From JACVRW01 sp036519295 (GTDB lineage Bacteria; Actinomycetota; Thermoleophilia; Solirubrobacterales; Thermoleophilaceae), in NCBI GenBank assembly GCA_036519295.1, contig DATDLN010000221.1, forward strand, positions 1-26,915: DNA of 26,915 bases, written 5' to 3'. Every line of letters starts with the position of its first letter. Within the stretch, counting starts at the first letter, position 1. This document shows positions 6,406 to 13,415 of the stretch, in pieces. A program made the translations under genes and the position numbers. Below the pieces are notes generated by a model, which was not told where the DNA came from, did no database searches, and saw only the letters and a program-made list of their open reading frames with translations.

Positions 6406-9360
6406 TCAGGTCAGCGCTGCGCCCGCCAGCCCGTGCCGGTGCGCAACGGCGGCCGCTTCCGTCCGCGAGCGCACGTCGAGCTTGGCCAGGATCCGGGACA
6501 CGTGCACGCTGGCGGTCTTCTCCGCCATGTGGAGGCGCTCGCCGATCTCACGGTTGGTCGCGCCGACCGCGACCAGGCCCAGCACCTCGCGCTCGCGGGG
6601 AGTGAGACCGAAGGGGTCGTCGTCCGCAGCGGCGCCGTCCCTCCGCGCGGGGCTCGGCGCCCCCTCCACTCGCAGCCGCGCACGGGTGGCCAGGCCCTCG
6701 ATCTCCGCAACCAGCCACCTGCTTCCGAGCCGGCGCGCCGTTTGGAGCGCCGCCTCCGCCACCCGCGCGGCGGTCTCCCGATTTCGTGCGGCCGCTAGCG
6801 TCTCGGCCTCGCGCCAGCGCGCGTACGTCGCCGGGTAGGGGCGGCCGATGCCCTCCCAAGCTGCCGCGGCTCCCTCCCACAGCGCCGGGTCGCGGCGGTT
6901 CTCGCTCCGTGCCAGCTCGGCCTCGGCGAGGGTCAGCTGGGCCTGAACCACGGGTCCGCCGTCGTATCCCGCCATCCGGACGCGGTCGGCCATCGCCGTC
7001 GCCCGCTCCCGAGCGGCGCGCTCGCCGGCCTCGTCGCGGCGGTCGCGCGCGCGCTCTGCCTCGTCGGCCTCGACCCGTACGCCGGCCACGGCCACGAGCG
7101 CGATCCGGGCGATGTCCTCGGAGCAGAACTCGATCCGGTCGAGCGCCTCGTCGACAGCCGCGCGCGCCGCCGCCACGTCGCCGGCTCGCCGCTCGAGCTC
7201 CGCTCGATGAGCCCCCAGCGGAGCCAGAAACTGCGGCTCGGTGGAGTCGACGGCCGCCCGCTCGGCGCTCACGATCTCGACCCGGGCCTCGGCGTCATCG
7301 CCGCGCCCGAGCGCCTGCTCGATGCGCCGCAGCCGGTAGTTGAGCAGGGTGGTGCCCCAGTAGCGCCGCCGCTGGTTGGGCAGCCCCGCGGCCGCGGCGC
7401 GCCAGTCGCCCGTCTCGAACTCGATCTCGGCGAGCTGCAGCACGAGCCAGGTGTGTGGCCGCTCCCCGGCCCGCGCCTCCTCGAGGCCCTCACGGGCGAC
7501 CGCCAGCGCTTCGTGGCTCTGCGCGGTGTGGTGCAGGCTGTCCGCGAGATTGACCGACGCGCGGTCGACGTACTCCCCGAGCCCGTTCTCACGCGCGAGT
7601 GCACGCGCCTCGCGGAGCGCGGCGATCCCCTCGTTGACCTGGCGAGCGGCTGCAAGCGCCACTCCGATCGCGTTGAGCGCCTGCGCCTCGGCCGCGGCGT
7701 CGTCCACCGATCGCGCCACCTGGAGCGCCTCACGGCCCGCCTCAATCGCCTCGCGGTTGCGGGCCTGGAGCATGCGGGCGCGCGCCTTCGACGCCAGCAG
7801 GGCGGCCAGCTCGCTCGTCGGCTCGAAGGGCTCGAGCAGTGAGAGCGCGCGGTCGAGCGTCTCTATCGACTCGTCCTGGCGGTTGAGCTCCCACTGGATG
7901 CGGTGCAGGCGCCAGAGCAGCGAGGCCACCCGGCGCGGCTCGCGCGCGGGATCGACGAAGTCGAGCGCGCCGTGCAGAAGCGCCTCGAAGCGGGTCCCCT
8001 CGCCGCTCACGTCCGCGGCGTCGGCGGCCCGCAGCAACAGCTCCACGCGCGTGGTGCCGACGAGCGCTTCGGGGTCGTCTACGTGATTCCAGAGGCCGAG
8101 AGCCCGCTCGAGCAGGGCGTGCGCCTCGGCGTACGCGTCCACGCGCTCAGCGGCCGCGGCGGCCCGGACCGCCGCGGCGAGAGCGGCGCGCTGGTCGCCG
8201 GCCGCCATCCAGTGATGCGCGGCCTGTGCCGTTATGTGAGCGCCGGCGTCACCCTCCGCGATCCTCCTCTCGAGTGCCCGGGCGAGCGTCTCGTGCAGCT
8301 CCGTGCGCTCGCCGGGCAGCAGGTCGTCGTGAACCACCTCGCGCAGCAGCGCGTGGCGGAAGGCGTAGCCGCCCTCGGCGTCCGCGACCAGGATGTGCGC
8401 CGCCACGGCCTCGCGCAGCGCGTCCAGCAGAGCGTCGGCCTCGACGCCGCTCACCTCGGCGAGCAGCTCGTGATCGATCTGGGTCTGACACGCCAGCCAG
8501 CGGAGCACCTGCTGAGCTCGCGGCGAGAGCTGCTCCACCCGCAGCATCAGCGCATCGCGGAGTGTCGGCGGCAGCGGGCCGCGGCCGTCCAGCCCGGCGG
8601 CGAGGATCTCCTCCGTGAACAACGCGTTGCCCTCGCTGCGCGCCCAGACCCGCTCCACGAGCGCGGGGTCGGCCGGGCCGGCCAGGATCCCCTCGAGCTG
8701 CTCCGCCAGCTCCTCGCGGGTGAATGGCGGCAGGTCGAGCATCCGCGAGGCCGGGTCGCGTGCGAGCTCGCCGAGCAGCGGGCGCAACGGATGGCGGCGG
8801 TGGAGCTCGTCCGAGCGGTAGGTCCCGACCAGCATCAGGCGCTCGCCGCACAGGCTGCGTGAGAGGAAGCTGAGGAATGCCCTAGTAGAGCTGTCCGCCC
8901 AGTGGAGGTCCTCGATAGCGAGGAGGACGGCACGCTCCTCCCCGAGCTCCTCCAGCAGGGAGAAGAGGGCTTCGAAGACGGACGCCTGCGAGACGTCCTG
9001 TTCGCCACCGTCCCCGCCCAGGCCCGGCAGCATCGCGCCGAGCGCGGCTCGAAGAGGAACCGGCAGCGCGTCGAGCGCCGGGTGCCCGTCCCGCAGCAGC
9101 CCACGGAGCGCACCGACCAACGGTGCATACGGGAGCTCTCCCTCACCGAGGTCGACGCAGTCGCCCGCCAGCACGAGGACGCCGTCGCCGCGCGCCCGGT
9201 CCAGCAGCTCCTGGACCAGGCGCGACTTTCCTACGCCAGACTCACCGGCTACAAGCGCCAGCGACGGACGGTGCTCGGCGGCGTCGCGTAACGCGGCCTC
9301 CAACTCGGCGAGCTGTCCGGATCGCCCGACGAAGCGGGCGCTGGTCATTCGGGTGGCCAT
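6406..9360 (-). CDS. Large ATPase regulator with C-terminal LuxR helix-turn-helix (LAL/MalT-like)
   Basis: About 984 residues from ATG 9360. The N-terminal AAA/STAND ATPase starts with TSARFVGRSGQLAELEAAL, then Walker A GESGVGKS (about 39-46), Walker B LLAIEDLHWAD, and a sensor-like LMLVGTYRSDEL. The middle is a long Ala/Arg/Glu-rich helical region with TPR-like spacing, typical of signal-sensing repeats. The C-terminus is a LuxR/GerE DNA-binding domain (FGLTPREREVLGLVA, then TNREIGERLHMAEKTASVHV, then ILAKLDVRSR). LAL proteins are usually activators triggered by a ligand with ATP. The frame stays open to 9468, but those extra 36 residues are low-complexity and overlap two palindromes, so I prefer 9360 (MATRM); ATG 9348 (MTSARFVGR) is also possible. 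No ribosome-binding site is evident, so a leaderless transcript is possible. The target genes are unknown. Confidence 0.88.
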   Translation of the reverse strand: MATRMTSARFVGRSGQLAELEAALRDAAEHRPSLALVAGESGVGKSRLVQELLDRARGDGVLVLAGDCVDLGEGELPYAPLVGALRGLLRDGHPALDALPVPLRAALGAMLPGLGGDGGEQDVSQASVFEALFSLLEELGEERAVLLAIEDLHWADSSTRAFLSFLSRSLCGERLMLVGTYRSDELHRRHPLRPLLGELARDPASRMLDLPPFTREELAEQLEGILAGPADPALVERVWARSEGNALFTEEILAAGLDGRGPLPPTLRDALMLRVEQLSPRAQQVLRWLACQTQIDHELLAEVSGVEADALLDALREAVAAHILVADAEGGYAFRHALLREVVHDDLLPGERTELHETLARALERRIAEGDAGAHITAQAAHHWMAAGDQRAALAAAVRAAAAAERVDAYAEAHALLERALGLWNHVDDPEALVGTTRVELLLRAADAADVSGEGTRFEALLHGALDFVDPAREPRRVASLLWRLHRIQWELNRQDESIETLDRALSLLEPFEPTSELAALLASKARARMLQARNREAIEAGREALQVARSVDDAAAEAQALNAIGVALAAARQVNEGIAALREARALARENGLGEYVDRASVNLADSLHHTAQSHEALAVAREGLEEARAGERPHTWLVLQLAEIEFETGDWRAAAAGLPNQRRRYWGTTLLNYRLRRIEQALGRGDDAEARVEIVSAERAAVDSTEPQFLAPLGAHRAELERRAGDVAAARAAVDEALDRIEFCSEDIARIALVAVAGVRVEADEAERARDRRDEAGERAARERATAMADRVRMAGYDGGPVVQAQLTLAEAELARSENRRDPALWEGAAAAWEGIGRPYPATYARWREAETLAAARNRETAARVAEAALQTARRLGSRWLVAEIEGLATRARLRVEGAPSPARRDGAAADDDPFGLTPREREVLGLVAVGATNREIGERLHMAEKTASVHVSRILAKLDVRSRTEAAAVAHRHGLAGAALT

Positions 9361-9363
9361 CGG

Positions 9364-9377
9364 GGGACCATGGTCCC
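9364..9377. promoter_or_regulatory. Perfect 14-bp palindrome GGGACCATGGTCCC
   Basis: Fully symmetric site, 4-17 bp upstream of the preferred start of the LuxR-type regulator. At that spot a bound dimer would block initiation, and the RNA could form a hairpin over the start region. It may be an autoregulatory site. It is non-coding only if translation begins at 9360 or 9348. Confidence 0.4.
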
Positions 9378-9392
9378 ATGCGGCGCCTTCCG

Positions 9393-9406
9393 CGCGAGAG
9401 CTCGCG
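9393..9406. promoter_or_regulatory. Second dyad CGCGAG-AG-CTCGCG upstream of the LuxR-type gene
   Basis: Perfect 6-bp arms with a 2-bp centre, centred 29 bp from the centre of the neighbouring GGGACCATGGTCCC site, in the same presumed promoter region. Two different dyads in about 45 bp suggest a control region. GC-rich sequence produces such dyads by chance more often, so support is modest. Confidence 0.3.
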
Positions 9407-9464
9407 GAGATGGGCATCGACTGCGATGGCGTGGAGGCGGGCGTCCATTCGATCTCCTCTGAGC

Positions 9465-9770
9465 TCAACTGCTCTGGTGCGAAAGCCGCGCGCGCAGGAG
9501 GGAACCGAGGCGACCGCGTGTCGCGCGGTCGCCCCGGTTCTCGGCGAGCTGCTCCCTGTGGAGCCGGAGCAGCTCTACGAGCTCGGCGGTCGGCTCGAAG
9601 GGATCGGCGATGGCACGACCCGAGCCGAGCGGGAGCGCCGCGAGCAACCGCGAGTCGGCCTCGGCCACGAGGGCCGGGCCGTGGAGGGGTCTCGCACTGT
9701 CGAGCGCCGCCAGCCGAGCAAGGTTGGATTCATCGGCGGGACGGGACTGACGAACCGTGACGTTCTGCAT
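9465..9770 (-). CDS. Small hypothetical protein, GNAT-like N-terminal half
   Basis: 101 residues from ATG 9770 (MQNVTVRQSRPADESNLARL); an in-frame start at 9818 would add 16 residues that do not look conserved. The pattern TVRQSRPADESNLARLAALD, then GPALVAEADSRLLAALPLG, resembles the first strand, helix and two strands of a GNAT acetyltransferase fold. It lacks the acetyl-CoA loop (Q/R-x-x-G-x-G/A) of a complete enzyme and ends with ADPFEPTAELVELLRLHREQL and an Arg-rich tail. Short proteins of this type are common in high-GC actinobacteria, but I know of no assigned function. It stands divergently to the small Cys4 gene at 9869 and about 100 bp upstream of the LuxR-type regulator on the same strand. 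Confidence 0.65.
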   Translation of the reverse strand: MQNVTVRQSRPADESNLARLAALDSARPLHGPALVAEADSRLLAALPLGSGRAIADPFEPTAELVELLRLHREQLAENRGDRATRGRLGSLLRARLSHQSS

Positions 9771-9868
9771 GGCTCGAGTGTGGAGCTGAGACGGACGCCC
9801 CACATCGGGCATTTGCATCGACTTGGAGGGGCCGACCCCTTACTTGCCTAAGTGGAAGCCTTACCCCT

Positions 9869-10033
9869 GTGAAGGCGGGTCTCTGCGACAGCTGCCGCCA
9901 CCAGCGGATCATCCGCAACACGCGCGGGAGCGAGTTCTCGATGTGCGAGCGCTCGAAGACCGATGAGCGCTACCCGAAGTACCCGCGGCTGCCCGTGGAG
10001 CGCTGCGCGGGCCACGAGGACCGGCGCAAATAA
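9869..10033 (+). CDS. 54-residue Cys4 (zinc-ribbon-like) small protein
   Basis: Begins at GTG 9869 and ends at TAA 10031-10033. Cysteines are at residues 6, 9, 26 and 46: CDSC near the N-terminus, MCERSKTDERYPKYPRLPV in the middle and ERCAGHED near the end. The C-x2-C plus two later cysteines suggest a structural zinc site. The pattern CxxCRH, then CERS/TD, then YPRLPV, then RC is one I recognise from short conserved actinobacterial proteins without a known role. A purine-rich GGAAG at 9853-9857 is a possible weak ribosome-binding site. It stands alone on the plus strand, and its stop is followed immediately by the stem-loop at 10034-10066. Confidence 0.72.
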   Translation: MKAGLCDSCRHQRIIRNTRGSEFSMCERSKTDERYPKYPRLPVERCAGHEDRRK

Positions 10034-10066
10034 CGCCGCCCCGCAAGCCAAGCTTGCGCTGCGGCG
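10034..10066. terminator. Bidirectional stem-loop between convergent genes
   Basis: Begins directly after TAA 10031-10033. Inner arms CGCAAGC and GCTTGCG (10042-10048 and 10052-10058) enclose a 3-nt loop. A 2x2 internal loop then leads to outer arms CGCCGC and GCGGCG (10034-10039 and 10061-10066). The minus-strand lipoprotein gene stops at 10068, so the hairpin lies exactly between the two convergent stop codons and can serve both transcripts. Confidence 0.7.
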
Positions 10067-10085
10067 GTCAGCGGCTCCCGCTGAC
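10067..10085 (-). terminator. Second stem-loop overlapping the lipoprotein stop codon
   Basis: Perfect 8-bp arms GTCAGCGG and CCGCTGAC with a 3-nt loop. The lipoprotein TGA (10070-10068) lies within one arm. Directly adjacent to the 10034-10066 hairpin, it may reinforce termination or protect the 3' end of the minus-strand mRNA. Confidence 0.45.
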
Positions 10086-10694
10086 AATGGTCCGGCCGTC
10101 CTCCCCTATGCGCGTCTGGGGCGCCTTGCTGGAGACGGACCCCACGAAGCTGCCGCTCGGCGCCGCGCCGCCTCCGGCGCTCACCGCTTTTGCCTTTCCG
10201 TCGAGCCCCGCGGCCACTCGCCAGTCGATCTTGAACGGGCCGGCCTGAACGGCGGTGACCGACCAGCGGAAAGTGGTCTGCGCGTCGGGTCGGAGGGGCC
10301 CGCACGCCCAGGTGTTGACGTAGGCGGTGTCGCAGCCCTGCGGCGTGGCGTCCTTCGCCTCCGGGAAGCCGGCGATCTCCACCGGTACGCCGTTCACCGC
10401 GAAGCGCGGACGCTCGCGGTCGGCGAGGTCGGGGTCGTTCTTGCGGTAGTCGAAGCCGTCGACCGTGAGCGCGATGTTCGGGATCGTCTCGGTGCCGGCG
10501 TTGCGCACCGTTAACACGAGGTTGGAGCTCTGCGCCAGCTTCTGCCGCGCGGGGAAGCTGGCGTTCAGCACCTGGACCGGAAACTTGCCCTCGGGCTCGT
10601 CGGCGTCCTGCCGCTCGCCGCCGCCACAGCTGGTCGCGGCGATCACCCCGGCGAGTGCGATCGCCCCGTGTGCGTACCTCCTCCTCGCCTCCAA
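10068..10694 (-). CDS. Predicted secreted lipoprotein
   Basis: 208 residues. Positively charged N-terminus (EARRRYAHG), hydrophobic core (AIALAGVIAAT) and a lipobox ending ATSC at Cys23 followed by GGGERQ: a classic lipoprotein signal. The mature part is a beta-rich domain with LVLTVRNAGTETIPNIALTV (about 60-79), an immunoglobulin-like or CARDB-like phrase, and TFRWSVTAVQAGPFKIDWRV near 143-162. Two further cysteines (DATPQGCDTAY and NTWACGP) could form a disulfide. The start is TTG 10694: no ATG or GTG fits in frame upstream of the signal sequence. It is transcribed divergently from the mce operon across 153 bp, so it may be co-regulated with lipid import. No enzyme motif is recognised. Confidence 0.82.
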   Translation of the reverse strand: MEARRRYAHGAIALAGVIAATSCGGGERQDADEPEGKFPVQVLNASFPARQKLAQSSNLVLTVRNAGTETIPNIALTVDGFDYRKNDPDLADRERPRFAVNGVPVEIAGFPEAKDATPQGCDTAYVNTWACGPLRPDAQTTFRWSVTAVQAGPFKIDWRVAAGLDGKAKAVSAGGGAAPSGSFVGSVSSKAPQTRIGEDGRTIVSGSR

Positions 10695-10754
10695 AGCGGG
10701 GCGAACATACCACCCGCAAAGAGCCCTCGGGGGCGCTCGGGCCTGGCACCGTTG

Positions 10755-10774
10755 CCCCTGGCGGCGGCCAGGGG
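10755..10774. promoter_or_regulatory. Strong stem-loop in the mce upstream region
   Basis: Perfect 8-bp arms CCCCTGGC and GCCAGGGG with a 4-nt loop, 74 bp before the first YrbE start, in the divergent intergenic region. If within the mce leader it would be a stable 5' hairpin; if upstream of the promoter, a possible protein site. I could not identify a convincing -35/-10 pair. Confidence 0.35.
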
Positions 10775-10794
10775 GATGCCATAGGCTTCCTCCG

Positions 10795-10808
10795 CGAGAC
10801 GTGTCTCG
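10795..10808. promoter_or_regulatory. Operator-like dyad CGAGAC-GT-GTCTCG before the mce operon
   Basis: Perfect 6-bp arms with a 2-bp centre, 40 bp upstream of the GTG of the first YrbE gene. Size and place fit a dimeric repressor (TetR- or GntR-type repressors control several known mce operons). No such regulator is encoded next to the operon in this window, so the factor is unknown. Confidence 0.4.
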
Positions 10809-10847
10809 TGGGGGAGCACGTCGGCGCCCGGAGGAGGAGTCACAGGA

Positions 10848-11654
10848 GTGGTGCGATCAGCGGCCGACCGGGTTTTCCTGCCCACGAAGAACCTGCTCGA
10901 GCAGGTCGGCGACATGATGATCCTGACGGGCAAGACGCTCGTCTCCGCGCTGCGCCCGCCCTACCCGTACGGCACCGAGTTCGTCCAGCAGTTCCTGTTC
11001 ATGTTGCGGCTCTGCTGGCTCCCGCTGACGATCTCGACGATCGCCTTCGGCTACGGCGCGCCCGGCCTCCAGGCCGGCAATTTTCTCGTTCTGTTCGGCG
11101 CCATCGACCGGCTGGGCGGGTTCTTCGTGCTCGCCTCGATCCGCGAGTTCGCCCCGTTCGTAACCGCGATCATCCTCGCCGGCGTGGGCGGGACCGCCAT
11201 CACCGCCGACCTCGGCGCGCGCAAGATCCGCGAGGAGCTCGACGCGCTCCAGGTGCTGGGGGTCGACCCGATCAAGAACCTGGTGGTCCCCCGCTTCCTG
11301 GCGCTGATGATCGTCACCGGCCTTTTCAACATCTACGCGCTGATCTTCGGCATCTTCGGCGGCGTGCTGGCGACGCTCACCTTCGACGCGCCGTTAGGTC
11401 CCTTCTTTGCGACTCTGCTCAATAACGCATCCACGACGGACCTGTGGGGATCCGTCGTTAAGACCACGCTGTTCGGCGCGATCATCGCGATCGTCTCCTG
11501 TTACAAGGGGATGACTGCGTCCGGCGGCGCGGAGGGGGTGGGTCGAGCCGTGAACCAGGGCGTGGTGATCGAGTTCTTGGGCATCTTCGCCTTCAACTAC
11601 GTCTTCACGCAGACGCTGCTCGCCACCCACCCCGAGATCTCGGTGATCAAGTAA
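10848..11654 (+). CDS. yrbEA: MlaE/YrbE-family ABC permease, first subunit of the Mce transporter
   Basis: 268 residues, normal for the family. Integral membrane subunit of an Mce lipid importer. After an amphipathic N-terminus come several hydrophobic helices, with the family's conserved cytosolic coupling segment REFAPFVTAIILAGVGGTAI followed by DLGARKIREELDALQVLGVD (about 100-140), which contacts the ATPase. Later helices include ALMIVTGLFNIYALIFGIFGG and a final ASGGAEGVGRAVNQGVV motif. Start GTG 10848 has GAGGAGGAG 8 bp upstream; a second GTG follows immediately. The stop TAA overlaps the ATG of the next permease (TAATG). It is the first gene of the operon. Confidence 0.95.
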   Translation: MVRSAADRVFLPTKNLLEQVGDMMILTGKTLVSALRPPYPYGTEFVQQFLFMLRLCWLPLTISTIAFGYGAPGLQAGNFLVLFGAIDRLGGFFVLASIREFAPFVTAIILAGVGGTAITADLGARKIREELDALQVLGVDPIKNLVVPRFLALMIVTGLFNIYALIFGIFGGVLATLTFDAPLGPFFATLLNNASTTDLWGSVVKTTLFGAIIAIVSCYKGMTASGGAEGVGRAVNQGVVIEFLGIFAFNYVFTQTLLATHPEISVIK

Positions 11655-12454
11655 TGGGCAGAACCTGGCTCAGCGTCCCCAAGGACTGGATCGCCTCCTT
11701 CGGCGAGATCGCGAAGTTCTGCACTCGCGTCGTGGGCGACGTCTTCAACCTACGCGTCTTCCATTTCTTCGGCGAGGCGCTGCGCCAGGCCGGGATCCTG
11801 ATCCTCGGCTCCGCGCTCGTGATCTGGGGCCTCGCCTTCATCATCGGCCTCCAGTGCGGAATCGAGGGCGCGTACCTCAACCGCTCGATCGGCGCGCCGG
11901 CCTACTCGGGCGTGTTCTCGGCCTGGTGCGATCTTCGCGAGCTGATGCCCTACGCGTTCGGCTACATGATGTCGGCCAAGGTCGGGACGGGCCTGGTCGC
12001 GGAGATCGGCGCGATGCGGATCTCGGACGAGATCGACGCGCTCGAGGTGATGGGCGTCAACTCGCTCGTGTTCCTCTGCGCCACCCGCCTGCTGGCCGCC
12101 TGGATGGTGCTGCCGTTCATCTACATCGCGGCCGTGGGCGCCGGCTTCTTCGCCAGCTACCTGGCGGTGGTGCAGCAGATCGGCGAGGTGTCCTCGGGAG
12201 GCTACTTCCTGATCTTCTGGATGTTCCAGAACCCGCCGGACCTGCTGTACAGCACGATCAAGGGGATGACGATGGCCACCGTGATCGTGCTGGTGGGCTG
12301 CTACTACGGCTACACGGCCAGCGGCGGGCCGGTTGGAGTGGGGACGGCGACGGCGAAGTCGATGGTGCTCAACACGGTGATGGTGCACCTGGTCGGGATG
12401 GTGGGCACACAGATCTTCTGGGGATCGAACCCAAGGGCGCCGATCGGCGGTTGA
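11654..12454 (+). CDS. yrbEB: MlaE/YrbE-family ABC permease, second subunit of the Mce transporter
   Basis: 266 residues. Paralogue of the preceding permease and presumably its heterodimer partner in the inner membrane. The coupling segment is RELMPYAFGYMMSAKVGTGL followed by EIGAMRISDEIDALEVMGVN (about 95-135), closer to the canonical GAMRxxxxIDALEVMG than in the first subunit. Hydrophobic helices include AGILILGSALVIWGLAFIIG and FIYIAAVGAGFFASYLAV, and near the C-terminus GYTASGGPVGVGTATAKSMV and VHLVGMVGTQIFWG. The ATG overlaps the upstream TAA by one base, so the two permeases are translationally coupled; the ATPase gene follows after 19 bp. Confidence 0.95.
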   Translation: MGRTWLSVPKDWIASFGEIAKFCTRVVGDVFNLRVFHFFGEALRQAGILILGSALVIWGLAFIIGLQCGIEGAYLNRSIGAPAYSGVFSAWCDLRELMPYAFGYMMSAKVGTGLVAEIGAMRISDEIDALEVMGVNSLVFLCATRLLAAWMVLPFIYIAAVGAGFFASYLAVVQQIGEVSSGGYFLIFWMFQNPPDLLYSTIKGMTMATVIVLVGCYYGYTASGGPVGVGTATAKSMVLNTVMVHLVGMVGTQIFWGSNPRAPIGG

Positions 12455-12473
12455 CGGAAGGCGAGGAGGGCGG

Positions 12474-13376
12474 ATGGAGCAGCGGAGAGACGAGGGCGGC
12501 GAGAGCCCGCTGGACCCCCGCGACTGGGAGGAGAGCCGCGGGGCGGAGCAGCAGCCGGCGCACGAGGAGCGGCACGACCAGGAGTACCAGTGGCACGTCG
12601 GCGTCACGCGCAAGCACGGCGGCGAGGACGCGGTCGAGTTCATCGACGTGGTCAAGGCGTTCGGGCGCAACAGGGTCCTGAACGGCCTCAACCTGGGCCT
12701 TCCGGACGGGCAGATCTCGATGATCCTGGGTCCCTCGGGGACCGGGAAGTCGGTCTGCATCAAGCACATGGTCGGCCTGCTCTACCCCGACGAGGGCGAC
12801 GTGATCGTGCACGGCCAGTCGGTTCCCGCCATGGCCGACGACGAGCTGTTCGAGATGCGCAAGAAGTTCGGCGTCCTGTTCCAGGACGGCGCGCTCTTCG
12901 GCTCGATGAACGTCTACGACAACACCGCGTTCCCGCTCCGCCAGCACACCGACAAGGGCGAGGACGAGATCCGCGAGATCGTTATGCGCCGCCTGACCGA
13001 GGTCGGCCTGGGCTCCGAGGGCGACAAGATGCCGAACGAGCTCTCGGGCGGGATGCGCAAGCGCGCTGGATTCGCGCGTGCGCTCGTTCTCGACCCCGAC
13101 ATCGTGCTGTTCGACGAGCCGGACTCGGGCCTCGACCCCGTGCGCACCGCGCTCCTCTGCGAGCTGATCATGGAGGTGCACGAGGAGAACGGCGGGGCGT
13201 ACTGCGTGATCACGCACGACATCATGTCCGCCCGCCGCGTGGCCGACTACATCGCGATCCTGTGGAAGGGCAGGATCGTCGAATCGGGCCCAGCCAGCGA
13301 GCTGTTCAATTCCGACAATCAGTTTGTGAGGCAGTTTCTCTCCGGGGAGGCGCAGGGGCCCCTCGGCATGGAGTGA
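12474..13376 (+). CDS. mceG: ABC transporter ATPase of the Mce system (MlaF/Mkl/MceG type)
   Basis: 300 residues. All ABC motifs are intact: Walker A GPSGTGKS (86-93), Q-loop LFQDGALF (Gln137), signature LSGGM (190-194), Walker B IVLFDEPDSGLDP (from 210) and H-loop ITHD (His248). SGGMRKRAGFARALVLDPDI is characteristic of the MlaF/Mkl subgroup. The first ~50 residues are a charged, Glu/Arg/His-rich extension absent from short homologues and probably disordered. GGCGAGGAGGGCGG gives a strong ribosome-binding site before ATG 12474. In mycobacteria the Mce ATPase is encoded away from the mce operons; here it sits inside, between permeases and Mce proteins, as in Gram-negative mla operons. Confidence 0.95.
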   Translation: MEQRRDEGGESPLDPRDWEESRGAEQQPAHEERHDQEYQWHVGVTRKHGGEDAVEFIDVVKAFGRNRVLNGLNLGLPDGQISMILGPSGTGKSVCIKHMVGLLYPDEGDVIVHGQSVPAMADDELFEMRKKFGVLFQDGALFGSMNVYDNTAFPLRQHTDKGEDEIREIVMRRLTEVGLGSEGDKMPNELSGGMRKRAGFARALVLDPDIVLFDEPDSGLDPVRTALLCELIMEVHEENGGAYCVITHDIMSARRVADYIAILWKGRIVESGPASELFNSDNQFVRQFLSGEAQGPLGME

Positions 13377-13415
13377 GCCGCGCGCCTCGCAGGGGGCGTC
13401 GCTCGATGAAAGCTC

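Noticed and set aside
9361..9468. 36-residue N-terminal extension of the LuxR-type regulator
   Set aside because: The extension is low-complexity, overlaps two palindromes, and homology-like sequence begins only at TSARFVGR.
10782..10787. TAGGCT as the -10 box of the mce promoter
   Set aside because: It fits TANNNT, but no -35-like hexamer lies 16-18 bp upstream and such matches are common by chance.
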